Assembly (NCBI GenBank): GCA_947058885.1
Contig: CAMSIF010000017.1
Coordinates: 1-32,802 of the forward strand
DNA length: 32,802 nt
DNA from: an uncultured Clostridia bacterium
GTDB lineage: Bacteria; Bacillota; Clostridia; Oscillospirales; Oscillospiraceae
Direction: 5' to 3'
The translations under genes were made by a program, and so were the position numbers. Shown here piece by piece: positions 1 to 7,317 of the stretch (position 1 is its first letter; every line of letters starts with the position of its first letter). The notes under the pieces are model-generated. The model was not told the DNA's origin and did no database searches. It saw only the letters and a program-made list of their open reading frames with translations.

Positions 1-3
1 AAA

Positions 4-42
4 ATTAGCTTGCTGGCCCCTTTCGGGTGCCTGCAAACTAAT
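4..42. other. Stem-loop near the left edge
   Basis: Arms at 4-13 and 33-42 pair over ten positions with one exception, C9 against A37, which becomes a G-U wobble if the minus strand is transcribed. An inner helix (15-20 with 25-31, one bulge) closes a TTTC loop. Read on the minus strand the hairpin ends in a short U run at the window edge, which resembles an intrinsic terminator, but no minus-strand gene lies upstream of it. Downstream, GTGCC and GGCAC around 51-73 could form a second helix. It may be part of a structured RNA or 3' UTR from the gene left of the window; I do not recognise a known riboswitch. Confidence 0.35.
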
Positions 43-93
43 CATAGGGGGTGCCCAGATAGGACCGGCACTGGTTCAAATTCAGAAAAAGTA

Positions 94-122
94 TTGTCAA
101 GAGAAATAAAGCCGTGTATAAT
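94..122 (+). promoter_or_regulatory. Sigma-A-type promoter of the TetR-family gene
   Basis: A -35 box TTGTCA (94-99) is followed by a 17-base spacer and a perfect -10 box TATAAT (117-122). Transcription would start near 129, about 43 bases before the proposed start codon of the regulator at 172. Confidence 0.8.
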
Positions 123-171
123 ATATGCCCAGTATAAGAAACGAACGCTAATGACCGCCGGAGGGAAGTGA

Positions 172-783
172 TTGATTCTGGATGATACAAAAACCAGGCT
201 CATTTACGCCGCGATGAAGGCCGTGCGCCAGTACGGCCTGGAAGGTATGCGCATCCAACATGTCAGCGATCTGGCGGGCGTTTCACCTGGGGCTCTGTAC
301 CGCTATTTTGAAAGCAAGGACCAGTTGATTGAGGAATGCTTTACCTTTGTGGACAAACAGGCCGCGTCAATTTTTGAGCATTTGAAATTTAATCCTCTGA
401 CCATGATGACTGACCCGATGGCGGCTGTTAAAAAGCTGTGGCTGCCGTACTTTCGATTTTGGGTGGCTCATCCGGACGAAACCGTATTCTATCACCGCTT
501 TCGAGACAGCGCCTTTTTTCCGAAATATGATAAGTCCCGGGATTTTACCTATTTCAGCACATTTATTGGAATGGTTCATCTTTTTAAAAAAGTTTTTCCG
601 GCCCTCAACCACATCAATCAGGACCTATTGTGGCTCCACCTGCTTACCTCCACAGTGATGTATGCCAAATATGTGGTAGAGGGAACGCTTCCTAATAATC
701 AGGAGACTGAGGATACTATATTTCAACTGCTGGCCACCGGCCTGAGCGGTTACCTGAAGACGGGAAACTCCAAAAAGAAATAA
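172..783 (+). CDS. TetR/AcrR-family transcriptional regulator
   Basis: A 203-residue protein of typical TetR-family length. Residues about 8-55 form the N-terminal DNA-binding domain; the stretch VSDLAGVSPGALYRYFESKD (about 31-50) is the classic TetR helix-turn-helix and recognition-helix signature. The remaining helical part would be the ligand-binding and dimerisation domain, whose ligand cannot be read from sequence. The start is a TTG at 172, chosen because GGAGGG (160-165) lies six bases before it and no better in-frame start is present. It has its own strong promoter. The next gene, a cyclic-di-GMP protein, is on the same strand 142 bases downstream, so the regulator could control that gene, itself or an efflux gene outside the window. 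The family call is firm; the target is unknown. Confidence 0.9.
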   Translation: MILDDTKTRLIYAAMKAVRQYGLEGMRIQHVSDLAGVSPGALYRYFESKDQLIEECFTFVDKQAASIFEHLKFNPLTMMTDPMAAVKKLWLPYFRFWVAHPDETVFYHRFRDSAFFPKYDKSRDFTYFSTFIGMVHLFKKVFPALNHINQDLLWLHLLTSTVMYAKYVVEGTLPNNQETEDTIFQLLATGLSGYLKTGNSKKK

Positions 784-827
784 CGGGAACTATCCTGCCG
801 GAAAGCAGGGCGTTTCCAGCAGCGTTC

Positions 828-843
828 GTAAATAAATATTTAC
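828..843. promoter_or_regulatory. Short AT-rich palindrome, possible operator
   Basis: GTAAAT and ATTTAC flank a four-base centre in the 142-base gap between the TetR gene and the GGDEF gene. TetR-family proteins usually bind palindromes of roughly this size, so it is a candidate operator for the neighbouring regulator. No second copy was noticed upstream of the regulator itself, and AT-rich palindromes arise easily by chance. Confidence 0.25.
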
Positions 844-925
844 TTACAACTTGAGAGAGAACTCGCTTTCCTTTTGATACTTCTATGAAAAAACGCCTGG
901 AAAATCGAGTAAGGAACGTGTACAT

Positions 926-2596
926 ATGGAAAAAATATTGATTGTTGACGACAGCGCCGTACAGGCGGCCCAGTTAAAGTCGATTTTATCGGATGAATAT
1001 GACGTTACTATCGCGCACAGGGCCGAGGACGGCCTGCGCCGCGCCAGCAGCGAGATTTACTCCCTGATTCTGCTGGACGTAGTGATGCCGGGGATGGACG
1101 GTTTCACACTGCTGAAAAAGCTTCAGGAGGAAATTATTACCCAAAGTATCCCCGTCATATTGATTACCAGTCTTTCCGATGTGGAAAACGAGCAGCACGG
1201 GCTTGTATTGGGGGCGGTCGACTATATCACCAAGCCCTTTCATTCCCCGGTCGTAAAGGCCAGGGTCAACACCCATATCATGCTGTACAATTTCCGCCAG
1301 CGGGTTGAGCAGCAGTCCATGACCGACCAGCTGACCGGAATTGCCAACCGGCGCAGATACGACCTGTACAGCCGCGTAAAATGGGGTGAGGCGGTCCGCC
1401 TGCAAGTGCCGTTTTCTATCTGCATGTTTGACATTGACCATTTCAAAGCGTATAATGACACGTTCGGACATCCCGCCGGGGACAAAGCAATCGCCGCGGT
1501 TGCGAAAACAATAGCGGCCCATCTGCATCGCAGTACGGATTTTTTCGCCCGGTACGGCGGGGAGGAGTTTGTTGCGCTTTTTTCCGGCGACCCCGGGGAA
1601 AAGATTTTCACGTATTTGAAAAAAGTACGGCAGGCGGTAGAGGATCTCCATATTCCCCATGTTCCCTCCGTCGCCGAGTGGGTCACGGTCAGTATTGGCG
1701 GCGTCACCGTTATTCCCCCTGCGGAGGGTTCCTACGCGCTTTATCTGAAAATCGCGGACACCATGCTGTATGACGCGAAAAAGCATGGGCGGAACAGAGT
1801 CGTATGGGCTGATGAGCAGATGAAGCAGCTAAAGGAAAAAGCAGCTTCTCCTGACATCGGAAAGCAGATCAATCATTCAGAACAAGAGGTAGAGCAAGAA
1901 ATGAAACTATTCGGTTTATTTGGAAAACGTGAGAAAGAACAGCCGTCCCCCAAACCGGAACGCGCGGAGTCCCTGGACGATCTTGATATCTACTCCGGTA
2001 TGCGGGTTGAGGTAACGACGTTTGAGGGACAGCTTTTGTTTGTGGCGAAGCTGCTGGGCCTGCACGGACAGAAGGCCGAGCTGCACCAATATTCGGAAAC
2101 CACACTTTCCAAGGACAGCGAACCCCTCCCCGTCAGAATTCGCGGGTACAGCGACCGCGAAAGAAAGGCCGTCTATATGGAGGGCGTCATCACGCCCGCG
2201 CCCCAGAACATATGGCAGGTGGAAGAGCTGACGGTTTGCAGGATAGGAAATGACCGCGCCTTTTTCCGCCTTACTACAAACATTGACGCGACAGCTACTA
2301 TGTTCAGCGGTCTGGAGATGGGCGAAAAACCGTGCAAGCTGCTGAACATCAGTGTGGGAGGAGCCAGCATCAGTTCTGAGCGCAGATACCAGCAGGACGA
2401 TAAATTTTTGCTGAAGGTCAAGCTGCTGGAGGACAGGCCGACATCCGCTATTTTCAGCCAAGTCGTCCGGGTCATCGAAAAGGACGACGGTAAATTTGAA
2501 TATGGATGCCAGTTCTTAGAGTTGACCGAGGAGGATCAGGATAAAATTACCCGGAATATTTTTGACGTCCAACGCCAGAAACGCGCACGCTCCTAA
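926..2596 (+). CDS. Response regulator-diguanylate cyclase-PilZ fusion protein
   Basis: A 556-residue protein with three modules. Residues 1-120 are a receiver domain with acidic pocket D8-D9, phospho-acceptor D51, T81 and K103. Residues 130-295 are a GGDEF domain with active-site loop GGEEF (211-215) and substrate segment DIDHFKAYND (169-178), so it should make cyclic-di-GMP. An RxxD inhibitory site (R202-D205) lies exactly five residues before GGEEF, as needed for product inhibition. The C-terminal part (about 350-550) is a PilZ-type domain with RxxxR (R444, R448) and NxSxxG (N474-G479), which binds cyclic-di-GMP. One polypeptide thus holds signal input, synthesis and product sensing. The junction near residue 326 looks like the start of a separate protein. 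The ATG at 926 has AAGGA (911-915) upstream. No partner histidine kinase is in the window. Confidence 0.9.
   Translation: MEKILIVDDSAVQAAQLKSILSDEYDVTIAHRAEDGLRRASSEIYSLILLDVVMPGMDGFTLLKKLQEEIITQSIPVILITSLSDVENEQHGLVLGAVDYITKPFHSPVVKARVNTHIMLYNFRQRVEQQSMTDQLTGIANRRRYDLYSRVKWGEAVRLQVPFSICMFDIDHFKAYNDTFGHPAGDKAIAAVAKTIAAHLHRSTDFFARYGGEEFVALFSGDPGEKIFTYLKKVRQAVEDLHIPHVPSVAEWVTVSIGGVTVIPPAEGSYALYLKIADTMLYDAKKHGRNRVVWADEQMKQLKEKAASPDIGKQINHSEQEVEQEMKLFGLFGKREKEQPSPKPERAESLDDLDIYSGMRVEVTTFEGQLLFVAKLLGLHGQKAELHQYSETTLSKDSEPLPVRIRGYSDRERKAVYMEGVITPAPQNIWQVEELTVCRIGNDRAFFRLTTNIDATATMFSGLEMGEKPCKLLNISVGGASISSERRYQQDDKFLLKVKLLEDRPTSAIFSQVVRVIEKDDGKFEYGCQFLELTEEDQDKITRNIFDVQRQKRARS
1885..1903 (+). promoter_or_regulatory. 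Possible internal ribosome site and ATG for a stand-alone PilZ protein
   Basis: In frame within the REC-GGDEF-PilZ gene, AGAGGT (1885-1890) lies ten bases before an ATG at 1901. The residues that follow (MKLFGLFGKREKE) look like the N-terminus of a free protein rather than a linker. Internal initiation here would give a 231-residue PilZ-only product. It could instead be a relic of a gene fusion. Confidence 0.3.
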
Positions 2597-2625
2597 ACGG
2601 CTTGTCTCAGGAAAGCATTTGTTAA

Positions 2626-2656
2626 GGGGGATTTCACCATAAAGATGAAATCCCCC
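2626..2656. terminator. Terminator hairpin between convergent genes
   Basis: An 11-bp perfect stem (GGGGGATTTCA at 2626-2636 with TGAAATCCCCC at 2646-2656) with a nine-base loop sits between the stop of the GGDEF gene (2596) and the stop of the convergent membrane-protein gene (2675). Both flanks have only weak T-rich tracts. Its placement suits a two-way terminator. Confidence 0.65.
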
Positions 2657-2674
2657 CTCAAACTTCTGATTGTC

Positions 2675-3439
2675 CTACCGCAGTCCCACGATCAAGATCG
2701 CCAATGCCACAACCGGCAGAACAGTCCAGCTGATATATCTTCCCGCAATTTCCCAATCAGACGGTTCCGCATAGTCTGCGTCGCGAATCTGAAATGCCAG
2801 ATTCCAACGGAACAGTTCATCCGCAAATAAAATAGAAAGCGCGTTGAGAACGCAAATGAACACAGCTACAAACCATACAAACCATTCGCCCTTATGTGTC
2901 AGGTCGGGATCGCTCATCAACTTTAGTATGGTATGTGCAGACGGCTCTACAGGATCAATTACATTTCCGTTTTCGTCCAGCGTGGTTCCACCGCTGGTTG
3001 TATAGAAAAGACCAAAGTCACTAGAGGTTCCGTCCTCATTGTACAGCGAATAGGAATCTTCACTCTTCATCACGCCCCCACGAAACAGAATATCTTCTTT
3101 TTTGCGAAGTTCCACACCCGTCATATGTTTTGCCATTGGTGTGTCCTTCGGAATAGCCGTAGGGTCTTCTTTTGCTGTATAAGGACCATAGGTTTTATTG
3201 CCATGCTGAAATACAACGGTTTTATCCTCTGACACCGTAAAGCGTGCCTGCTGTCCTTGGATTTTACCGGAATACACCGTACCGCCATTTTCTTGACTTG
3301 GGACAAGAATTGTGTCCTTATATTCAAATCCAACTCGCGAGATCGTTATGCGGTAAACTACGGCAAATACCAGCGCCATAGCAATCATAACTATTAGGAC
3401 ACCTTTTTGGTAGCGATTCAAACTTTTGATTTTTTCCAT
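2675..3439 (-). CDS. Membrane protein of unknown function
   Basis: I do not recognise a family. The start is taken at 3439 because GGGAGGTC (3445-3452) lies five bases upstream; a longer frame to 3523 would begin inside the promoter. The 254-residue product has an N-terminal membrane segment at about 12-31 after a short basic stretch, and a soluble part of about 150 residues rich in strand-forming residues. Two hydrophobic segments follow near the C-terminus (around 190-210 and 232-252), separated by an acidic loop. The middle part would lie outside the cell. The gene stands alone with its own promoter and a palindrome inside it, and terminators flank it on both sides. Nothing ties it to the large island to its right. 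Confidence 0.6.
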   Translation of the reverse strand: MEKIKSLNRYQKGVLIVMIAMALVFAVVYRITISRVGFEYKDTILVPSQENGGTVYSGKIQGQQARFTVSEDKTVVFQHGNKTYGPYTAKEDPTAIPKDTPMAKHMTGVELRKKEDILFRGGVMKSEDSYSLYNEDGTSSDFGLFYTTSGGTTLDENGNVIDPVEPSAHTILKLMSDPDLTHKGEWFVWFVAVFICVLNALSILFADELFRWNLAFQIRDADYAEPSDWEIAGRYISWTVLPVVALAILIVGLR

Positions 3440-3487
3440 AGTCTGACCTCCCATACAAGTCACGGCCTGTTGAATTGGTACAAGCAA

Positions 3488-3516
3488 AGTATACCACCAA
3501 TATTCAATATTGGCAA
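3488..3516 (-). promoter_or_regulatory. Promoter of the unknown membrane-protein gene
   Basis: On the minus strand TTGCCA (3511-3516) is followed by a 17-base spacer and TATACT (3488-3493). Both boxes match the sigma-A consensus well. The start codon at 3439 is about 40 bases past the expected transcription start. Confidence 0.75.
3497..3513. promoter_or_regulatory. Perfect 17-bp palindrome, likely operator
   Basis: CCAATATT, a single central base, and AATATTGG form a perfect inverted repeat lying between the -10 and -35 boxes of the minus-strand promoter at 3488-3516. A repressor dimer bound here would block RNA polymerase. The binding protein is unknown; the TetR-family regulator at 172-783 is the only single-module DNA-binding regulator in the window and is one candidate. 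Confidence 0.6.
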
Positions 3517-3548
3517 CGTTCAATCCTTAAATCCGGAAACACGCTGTA

Positions 3549-3587
3549 AAACGCGAGAGGTCTTGCGGCGCAAGACCTCTCGCGTTT
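3549..3587. terminator. Strong intrinsic terminator, 18-bp perfect stem
   Basis: Arms at 3549-3566 and 3570-3587 pair perfectly over 18 bp around a three-base loop. The hairpin ends in TTT on the plus strand and TTTT on the minus strand. It lies 36 bases past the stop of the FHA gene (3624), so it most likely ends that minus-strand transcript and insulates the promoter at 3488-3516 from read-through. Confidence 0.85.
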
Positions 3588-3623
3588 GTGCTTTTCTTCT
3601 GTAAGCTTGTCCGATGAACAGCC

Positions 3624-4646
3624 TTAAGGGATGCGCCCCAGAGCCTTCTGCTTCAGTTCGTTGCCGCCATACGCGAGGAACGCGAGCATAACAACCTCGC
3701 GGTAAGAGTTGATGACTCCAGACAAGAACAGCGTAACCGCCAAAAAATAGATAACCAAAAATTTAAGTATATCTTTCGCAGTCCACTCCCAATTCTGCTG
3801 GAGGAGAGCGGCAATAGGAAGCCCTAAATAGACGATCGCGGAGCATACTTTGAAAACACTATCAGGCCCCTTCGCATGTAGCAGGACAAAAAACAATGCC
3901 GCCGTCAAAAGGATAAGCGCTGCTGTCCAAATAAATGGGTGCTTCCGTCCGTCCTTAAACACGCTGGCATACGCAAAAAAGACAAGAAGCGCGCCAGGAA
4001 CCCACGCGTTCCACGGGAGGGCGGCTACCGATAAAGTTAGCAGGAACAGCATAGCCAGCTGTAACAGCGCAAAGGATATCTTGGTACCAATATACGTATC
4101 TGTTCTCTCCGGAGATACGCTTCTGTTCTGAGACAGCCTGACCTCCATTAACGCAGGGCCTATCCACAGGCAAACATCTTTATCGATGTACATGCGGCCT
4201 TCCACAAAACGAGGAAAAACCTCCCTTCGTTCTCCATCCCCCAGCGGAGCCCACCGAATTCCGTTTGTTGAGCCCATATCCTCGATAAAGAACTCGCCTT
4301 TCACTTTATCATATCCAATCCGGGCATGTTCTCGGCTAACCTGTCCGTAATCTTCCTGTGGAATTTTACAATCAGGATACAAACGAATACGGCATCCGCG
4401 TCCTCTCCCAAGCACAATTCCCCGGCGCGCTTTCAAAACCTGGCCGCCGCTTAGTACGACAGCCCCAGGAGGCCGCCGCAGCCCCCTGCGCAAGCGCCAG
4501 CCACAGCCAGAAACCGTCAGTTCCTTCCAGTCCCGCGTCTCCTTCCGCCGCTGCCGGAATCCTTGGAAAAGGACGGTCAATTTGTGACTGGCCAGAACCA
4601 TTACCACCGAAATGATAACCGCTGCCACAGCAATTCGCTCCAACAT
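3624..4646 (-). CDS. FHA-domain membrane protein
   Basis: A 340-residue protein. An N-terminal membrane anchor (about 5-26) is followed by a basic stretch and a forkhead-associated domain (about 65-175) with the hallmark residues G80-R81, S104-R105-x-H107 and N128-G129 in the GSTNG motif. FHA domains bind phosphothreonine peptides. The C-terminal half (about 187-335) is strongly hydrophobic, with about five membrane segments. The FHA domain is therefore anchored on both sides and probably lies in the cytoplasm. It is divergent from the plus-strand operon that encodes a Ser/Thr kinase, so it may read phosphorylation marks made by that kinase (inference). The ATG at 4646 has AAAGGAG about ten bases upstream. 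The minus-strand terminator follows at 3549-3587. Confidence 0.88.
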   Translation of the reverse strand: MLERIAVAAVIISVVMVLASHKLTVLFQGFRQRRKETRDWKELTVSGCGWRLRRGLRRPPGAVVLSGGQVLKARRGIVLGRGRGCRIRLYPDCKIPQEDYGQVSREHARIGYDKVKGEFFIEDMGSTNGIRWAPLGDGERREVFPRFVEGRMYIDKDVCLWIGPALMEVRLSQNRSVSPERTDTYIGTKISFALLQLAMLFLLTLSVAALPWNAWVPGALLVFFAYASVFKDGRKHPFIWTAALILLTAALFFVLLHAKGPDSVFKVCSAIVYLGLPIAALLQQNWEWTAKDILKFLVIYFLAVTLFLSGVINSYREVVMLAFLAYGGNELKQKALGRIP

Positions 4647-4679
4647 AATATGAGCTCTCCTTTCTTTTTGTATATACCT

Positions 4680-4708
4680 ATTATGCCATATGAATTATCA
4701 CCCCGCAA
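4680..4708 (-). promoter_or_regulatory. Probable promoter of the FHA gene
   Basis: On the minus strand TTGCGG (4703-4708), a 17-base spacer and CATAAT (4680-4685) match sigma-A boxes in three and five of six positions. The expected start is near 4673, close before the ATG at 4646. For the divergent plus-strand operon, the best I see in the 273-base gap 4647-4919 is TTGCTA (4825-4830) with TATTTT (4849-4854) at an 18-base spacing, which is weak. Confidence 0.45.
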
Positions 4709-4919
4709 GACCCATGGACGGAAGCAAAATTCCAGGTCCATATCGCCCCGCAGAAGCGTACCGGCACACAGATGGAAAATATTTCCGGGTCTTTGGAGAA
4801 ACCTCTTGCTTTCGACCAAGTTCTTTGCTAAACTACTAGTATCTACCATATTTTCTATTTTTTGCATTTTATGGATGTGCTGCGTTAAGCGAAAATGTAA
4901 AGGAAGTCAGGTGGTAATT

Positions 4920-5231
4920 ATGCGTCCGCTGCGGGGTCTGCCTTTTATTCGGAAAAACTCTCAAAACGGGCAGGAAAAAAGCAGTTCTCCACACCAGCCT
5001 ATCACTCCTAGCACCCGTACCCGTCCCATGGATTCCAAAAACTTACCGCAATCCGCAGAAGCTTTCACACAACGTCCAGAAATGACCGCACCGGCAGCGG
5101 CGGCAAGTAATACGCATCATACCGCCGTCCCCCTCTGCACCAACTGCTGGTCCAGTTTGCCTTCCGGCGTCAGCTGCTGTCCAAGATGCGGACAGCGGGT
5201 TTCGCCCCAAGCCGAAAACGACGAAGCATAG
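4920..5231 (+). CDS. Small zinc-ribbon protein
   Basis: A 103-residue protein. The first 70 residues are polar and rich in Ser, Thr, Pro and Gln, probably disordered. The C-terminus holds a zinc ribbon with two Cys pairs, CTNC and CPRC, about 12 residues apart. The ATG at 4920 is chosen because AGGTGG lies a few bases upstream; the frame stays open to 4563, but that longer version would run into the divergent FHA gene and its promoter. It is the first gene of the plus-strand operon, 38 bases before the vWA gene. Its role is unknown. Zinc ribbons also occur in the two GTPase-like proteins of the island, so it may act as a docking piece. Confidence 0.6.
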   Translation: MRPLRGLPFIRKNSQNGQEKSSSPHQPITPSTRTRPMDSKNLPQSAEAFTQRPEMTAPAAAASNTHHTAVPLCTNCWSSLPSGVSCCPRCGQRVSPQAENDEA

Positions 5232-5269
5232 CAGGAACCTCTGAAAGCAGTGATGTGGGGGAATTCTCT

Positions 5270-7300
5270 ATGAACCATTTTAAGAGAAAACCGTTTGTGT
5301 GCATTTTATACATCGTCTGCCTTGTCCTCTCCCTCGGTTGTCCCGCAGCCTCGGCTGCTTCGGACCTGCCGGTGGAGTTTTCATCAGAGCTCTCTTTTGT
5401 GAGCGATGCTCCAACAGAGCATCCAGCGGAATATTTGATCGCGCTCGACAGCTCGGGCAGTATGCGGGAGTCCATTGAGGCGCGTAACGCCGCCGCCGCT
5501 TCGCTGCTTCAAAGTCTGCCCTACGAAAACACCCGCGCCGGGGTTCTTTTTTTCTCTGACACCTGCGAGTCGCCGTTGGAGCTGCTGCCAATGAATCAGG
5601 CGGCTTCCCGCCAGCAGCTTACAACGGCAGTTGAGGAAAATACCATTGCGCAAGGCGGGACTGATTTGAGCGCAATGATACGGAAGGCCGTTGATGTATT
5701 CAGCAATACGGCGTTGGACCCAGCGGTCCAACACGTGCTCTTCGTGGTGACGGACGGACAGAACGACGGCTCGGACGGTCTGGCCGAAAAGCGGGAACAG
5801 GAGTTTTTTTCTCTTTGCCAGCAGTACAAGGACACGATAAAAATCTATATTGTGTATATCTCCCCTGATGAAATACCAGAAAGCCTGTGCGATGGACTGC
5901 ATACACAGCCTATCACGCCGGAGGATGCCGGTTCAGGGCGTTTGGAAGGTTATGCGGGCCAGTTGGACACGTGGGGAGAGGAAGAATCCGCAAAAATTTT
6001 GTCCATACCAGATTTCAGCCAGCTGGAGGCCTCGCTGCTGCTCCTGCGCTTCACTGGCGCGGACGCTGTTTTCAGCTGGGAGGTGGAGCAGGAGACCGTT
6101 GTCAGTTTTCTGGTCCCGCCCTTATGTACGCAGGAGCTGACCATCTCGCTGAGCGGCGGGGTGTCCGCGCAGGCGGCTCTGAGCGAACTCCAGCTGGACG
6201 GCAGCGGAGTAGATTTTCTGCGCGACGCCCAAAGCGGGTCTGACCCCTCCACGGTTACCGTCTATAATGAGCAGGGCTTTCCGCCGGGGCTATACACAGT
6301 GCGTGTGAAATCTGACGAGCCGGTCACCGCTATTATCTCCTATAAATGCAGCTACAAGATCCGTTTCGGCTGGAGAGGGAGAAGCACGCCCCTCTCCCTG
6401 CCTGTGGATTCCGAGCCGGAGCTTTACATGCAGCTTCTCACTCCGGACGGTGCGCCGGCAGACGCCCCTGGTGCGGACATTTCCATGCGCATTGAGCTTC
6501 AGGATGAGAACGGCGTCTATCAGCCTTACGCCTCTCTGAAAAATTTTGATACATTTGATACTTCCGGATTAACAGAGCAGCAAAGCTTACGGTTTTATCC
6601 GGTCGTTTCCTATCCTGGCGTAGGCGCGGGACCGGACGTCTACTGGGAGGTCCAAATGACGGAACCGCTGGCGGAACCGCCTCCGGCTGAGGCCGTAACA
6701 CCGGACAGCAGTACAAAGGGGGGCGTTATCCCTGTCTTCATTATTCTGGGGATGCTCAGCCTGGTAGCAGGGTATGCCGTTTTGCGATGGATAGAACCAA
6801 AAAAAGAGACGCATTCTGACGAGCAAAACAAAGTGCGCACAATACGCGCACAGGAACTGCATCCTAATAATGAATTTATCCGCGCAACTATTTCCTGGCA
6901 AATCCGGGAGGGTGAGAAAGCATGCACGCTGGGACTGGGGCTGAGAGACGAAAACGGGAACCTCCACACTGGCTGCGACCTAAAGCAGATGCCTCGTCCC
7001 GGTTATGTTAAGCCGGAATCATGGATCGAGCCGCCGCTTGACATCTGCGTTTGGCAGTATTCCCCTGAATATAAGTATACAGAACTTATTTTAAAGGGGC
7101 GCAGCGGTGCGGAAATCACGGCGGAAGGAGAGCTTCATCTATATCCACCCCTCAAAGTGGAGAACTCGGAAGATGAAATCCGGCTTTTTGGGGTGAGCGC
7201 AGAAAAACGATATGGTACTGTAACGGTCAAATCAGGCGAGCGCAGCGTTGTCTTTCACATGGAATATTGCAGAGATGGTTTGCCTTTTTATCATGATTGA
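5270..7300 (+). CDS. Secreted-type vWA-domain protein with one membrane anchor
   Basis: A 676-residue protein. Residues 1-30 form a signal peptide (basic start, hydrophobic core, cleavage near AASA). A von Willebrand factor A domain follows (about 54-240) with a complete metal-binding site: DSSGS (60-64), T131 and D162 in TDG. Such domains bind proteins through a bound divalent metal. A beta-rich region comes next, then a membrane segment at about 484-506, leaving a cytoplasmic tail of about 170 residues that looks beta-rich. The start at 5270 is preferred because GGGGG lies about nine bases before it and it gives a clean signal peptide; the frame is open to 5186. The next gene starts 17 bases after the stop. 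It is a likely outside-facing adhesion or assembly subunit with an inward tail. Confidence 0.85.
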   Translation: MNHFKRKPFVCILYIVCLVLSLGCPAASAASDLPVEFSSELSFVSDAPTEHPAEYLIALDSSGSMRESIEARNAAAASLLQSLPYENTRAGVLFFSDTCESPLELLPMNQAASRQQLTTAVEENTIAQGGTDLSAMIRKAVDVFSNTALDPAVQHVLFVVTDGQNDGSDGLAEKREQEFFSLCQQYKDTIKIYIVYISPDEIPESLCDGLHTQPITPEDAGSGRLEGYAGQLDTWGEEESAKILSIPDFSQLEASLLLLRFTGADAVFSWEVEQETVVSFLVPPLCTQELTISLSGGVSAQAALSELQLDGSGVDFLRDAQSGSDPSTVTVYNEQGFPPGLYTVRVKSDEPVTAIISYKCSYKIRFGWRGRSTPLSLPVDSEPELYMQLLTPDGAPADAPGADISMRIELQDENGVYQPYASLKNFDTFDTSGLTEQQSLRFYPVVSYPGVGAGPDVYWEVQMTEPLAEPPPAEAVTPDSSTKGGVIPVFIILGMLSLVAGYAVLRWIEPKKETHSDEQNKVRTIRAQELHPNNEFIRATISWQIREGEKACTLGLGLRDENGNLHTGCDLKQMPRPGYVKPESWIEPPLDICVWQYSPEYKYTELILKGRSGAEITAEGELHLYPPLKVENSEDEIRLFGVSAEKRYGTVTVKSGERSVVFHMEYCRDGLPFYHD

Positions 7301-7317
7301 AGGGTGGATATATAGAG

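Noticed and set aside
72-84. GGTTCAAATTC-like stretch resembling a tRNA T-arm
   Set aside because: No acceptor, D or anticodon stems fit around it, and the promoter of the next gene starts ten bases later.
784-925. Possible cyclic-di-GMP riboswitch before the GGDEF gene
   Set aside because: None of the conserved GEMM-I or GEMM-II sequence elements is present; only a short CCTGC/GCAGG hairpin and the AT-rich palindrome are seen.
4563-4919. N-terminal extension of the zinc-ribbon protein with an apparent membrane segment
   Set aside because: It would overlap the divergent FHA gene and its promoter, has no ribosome site, and its hydrophobic part comes from a T-rich intergenic stretch.
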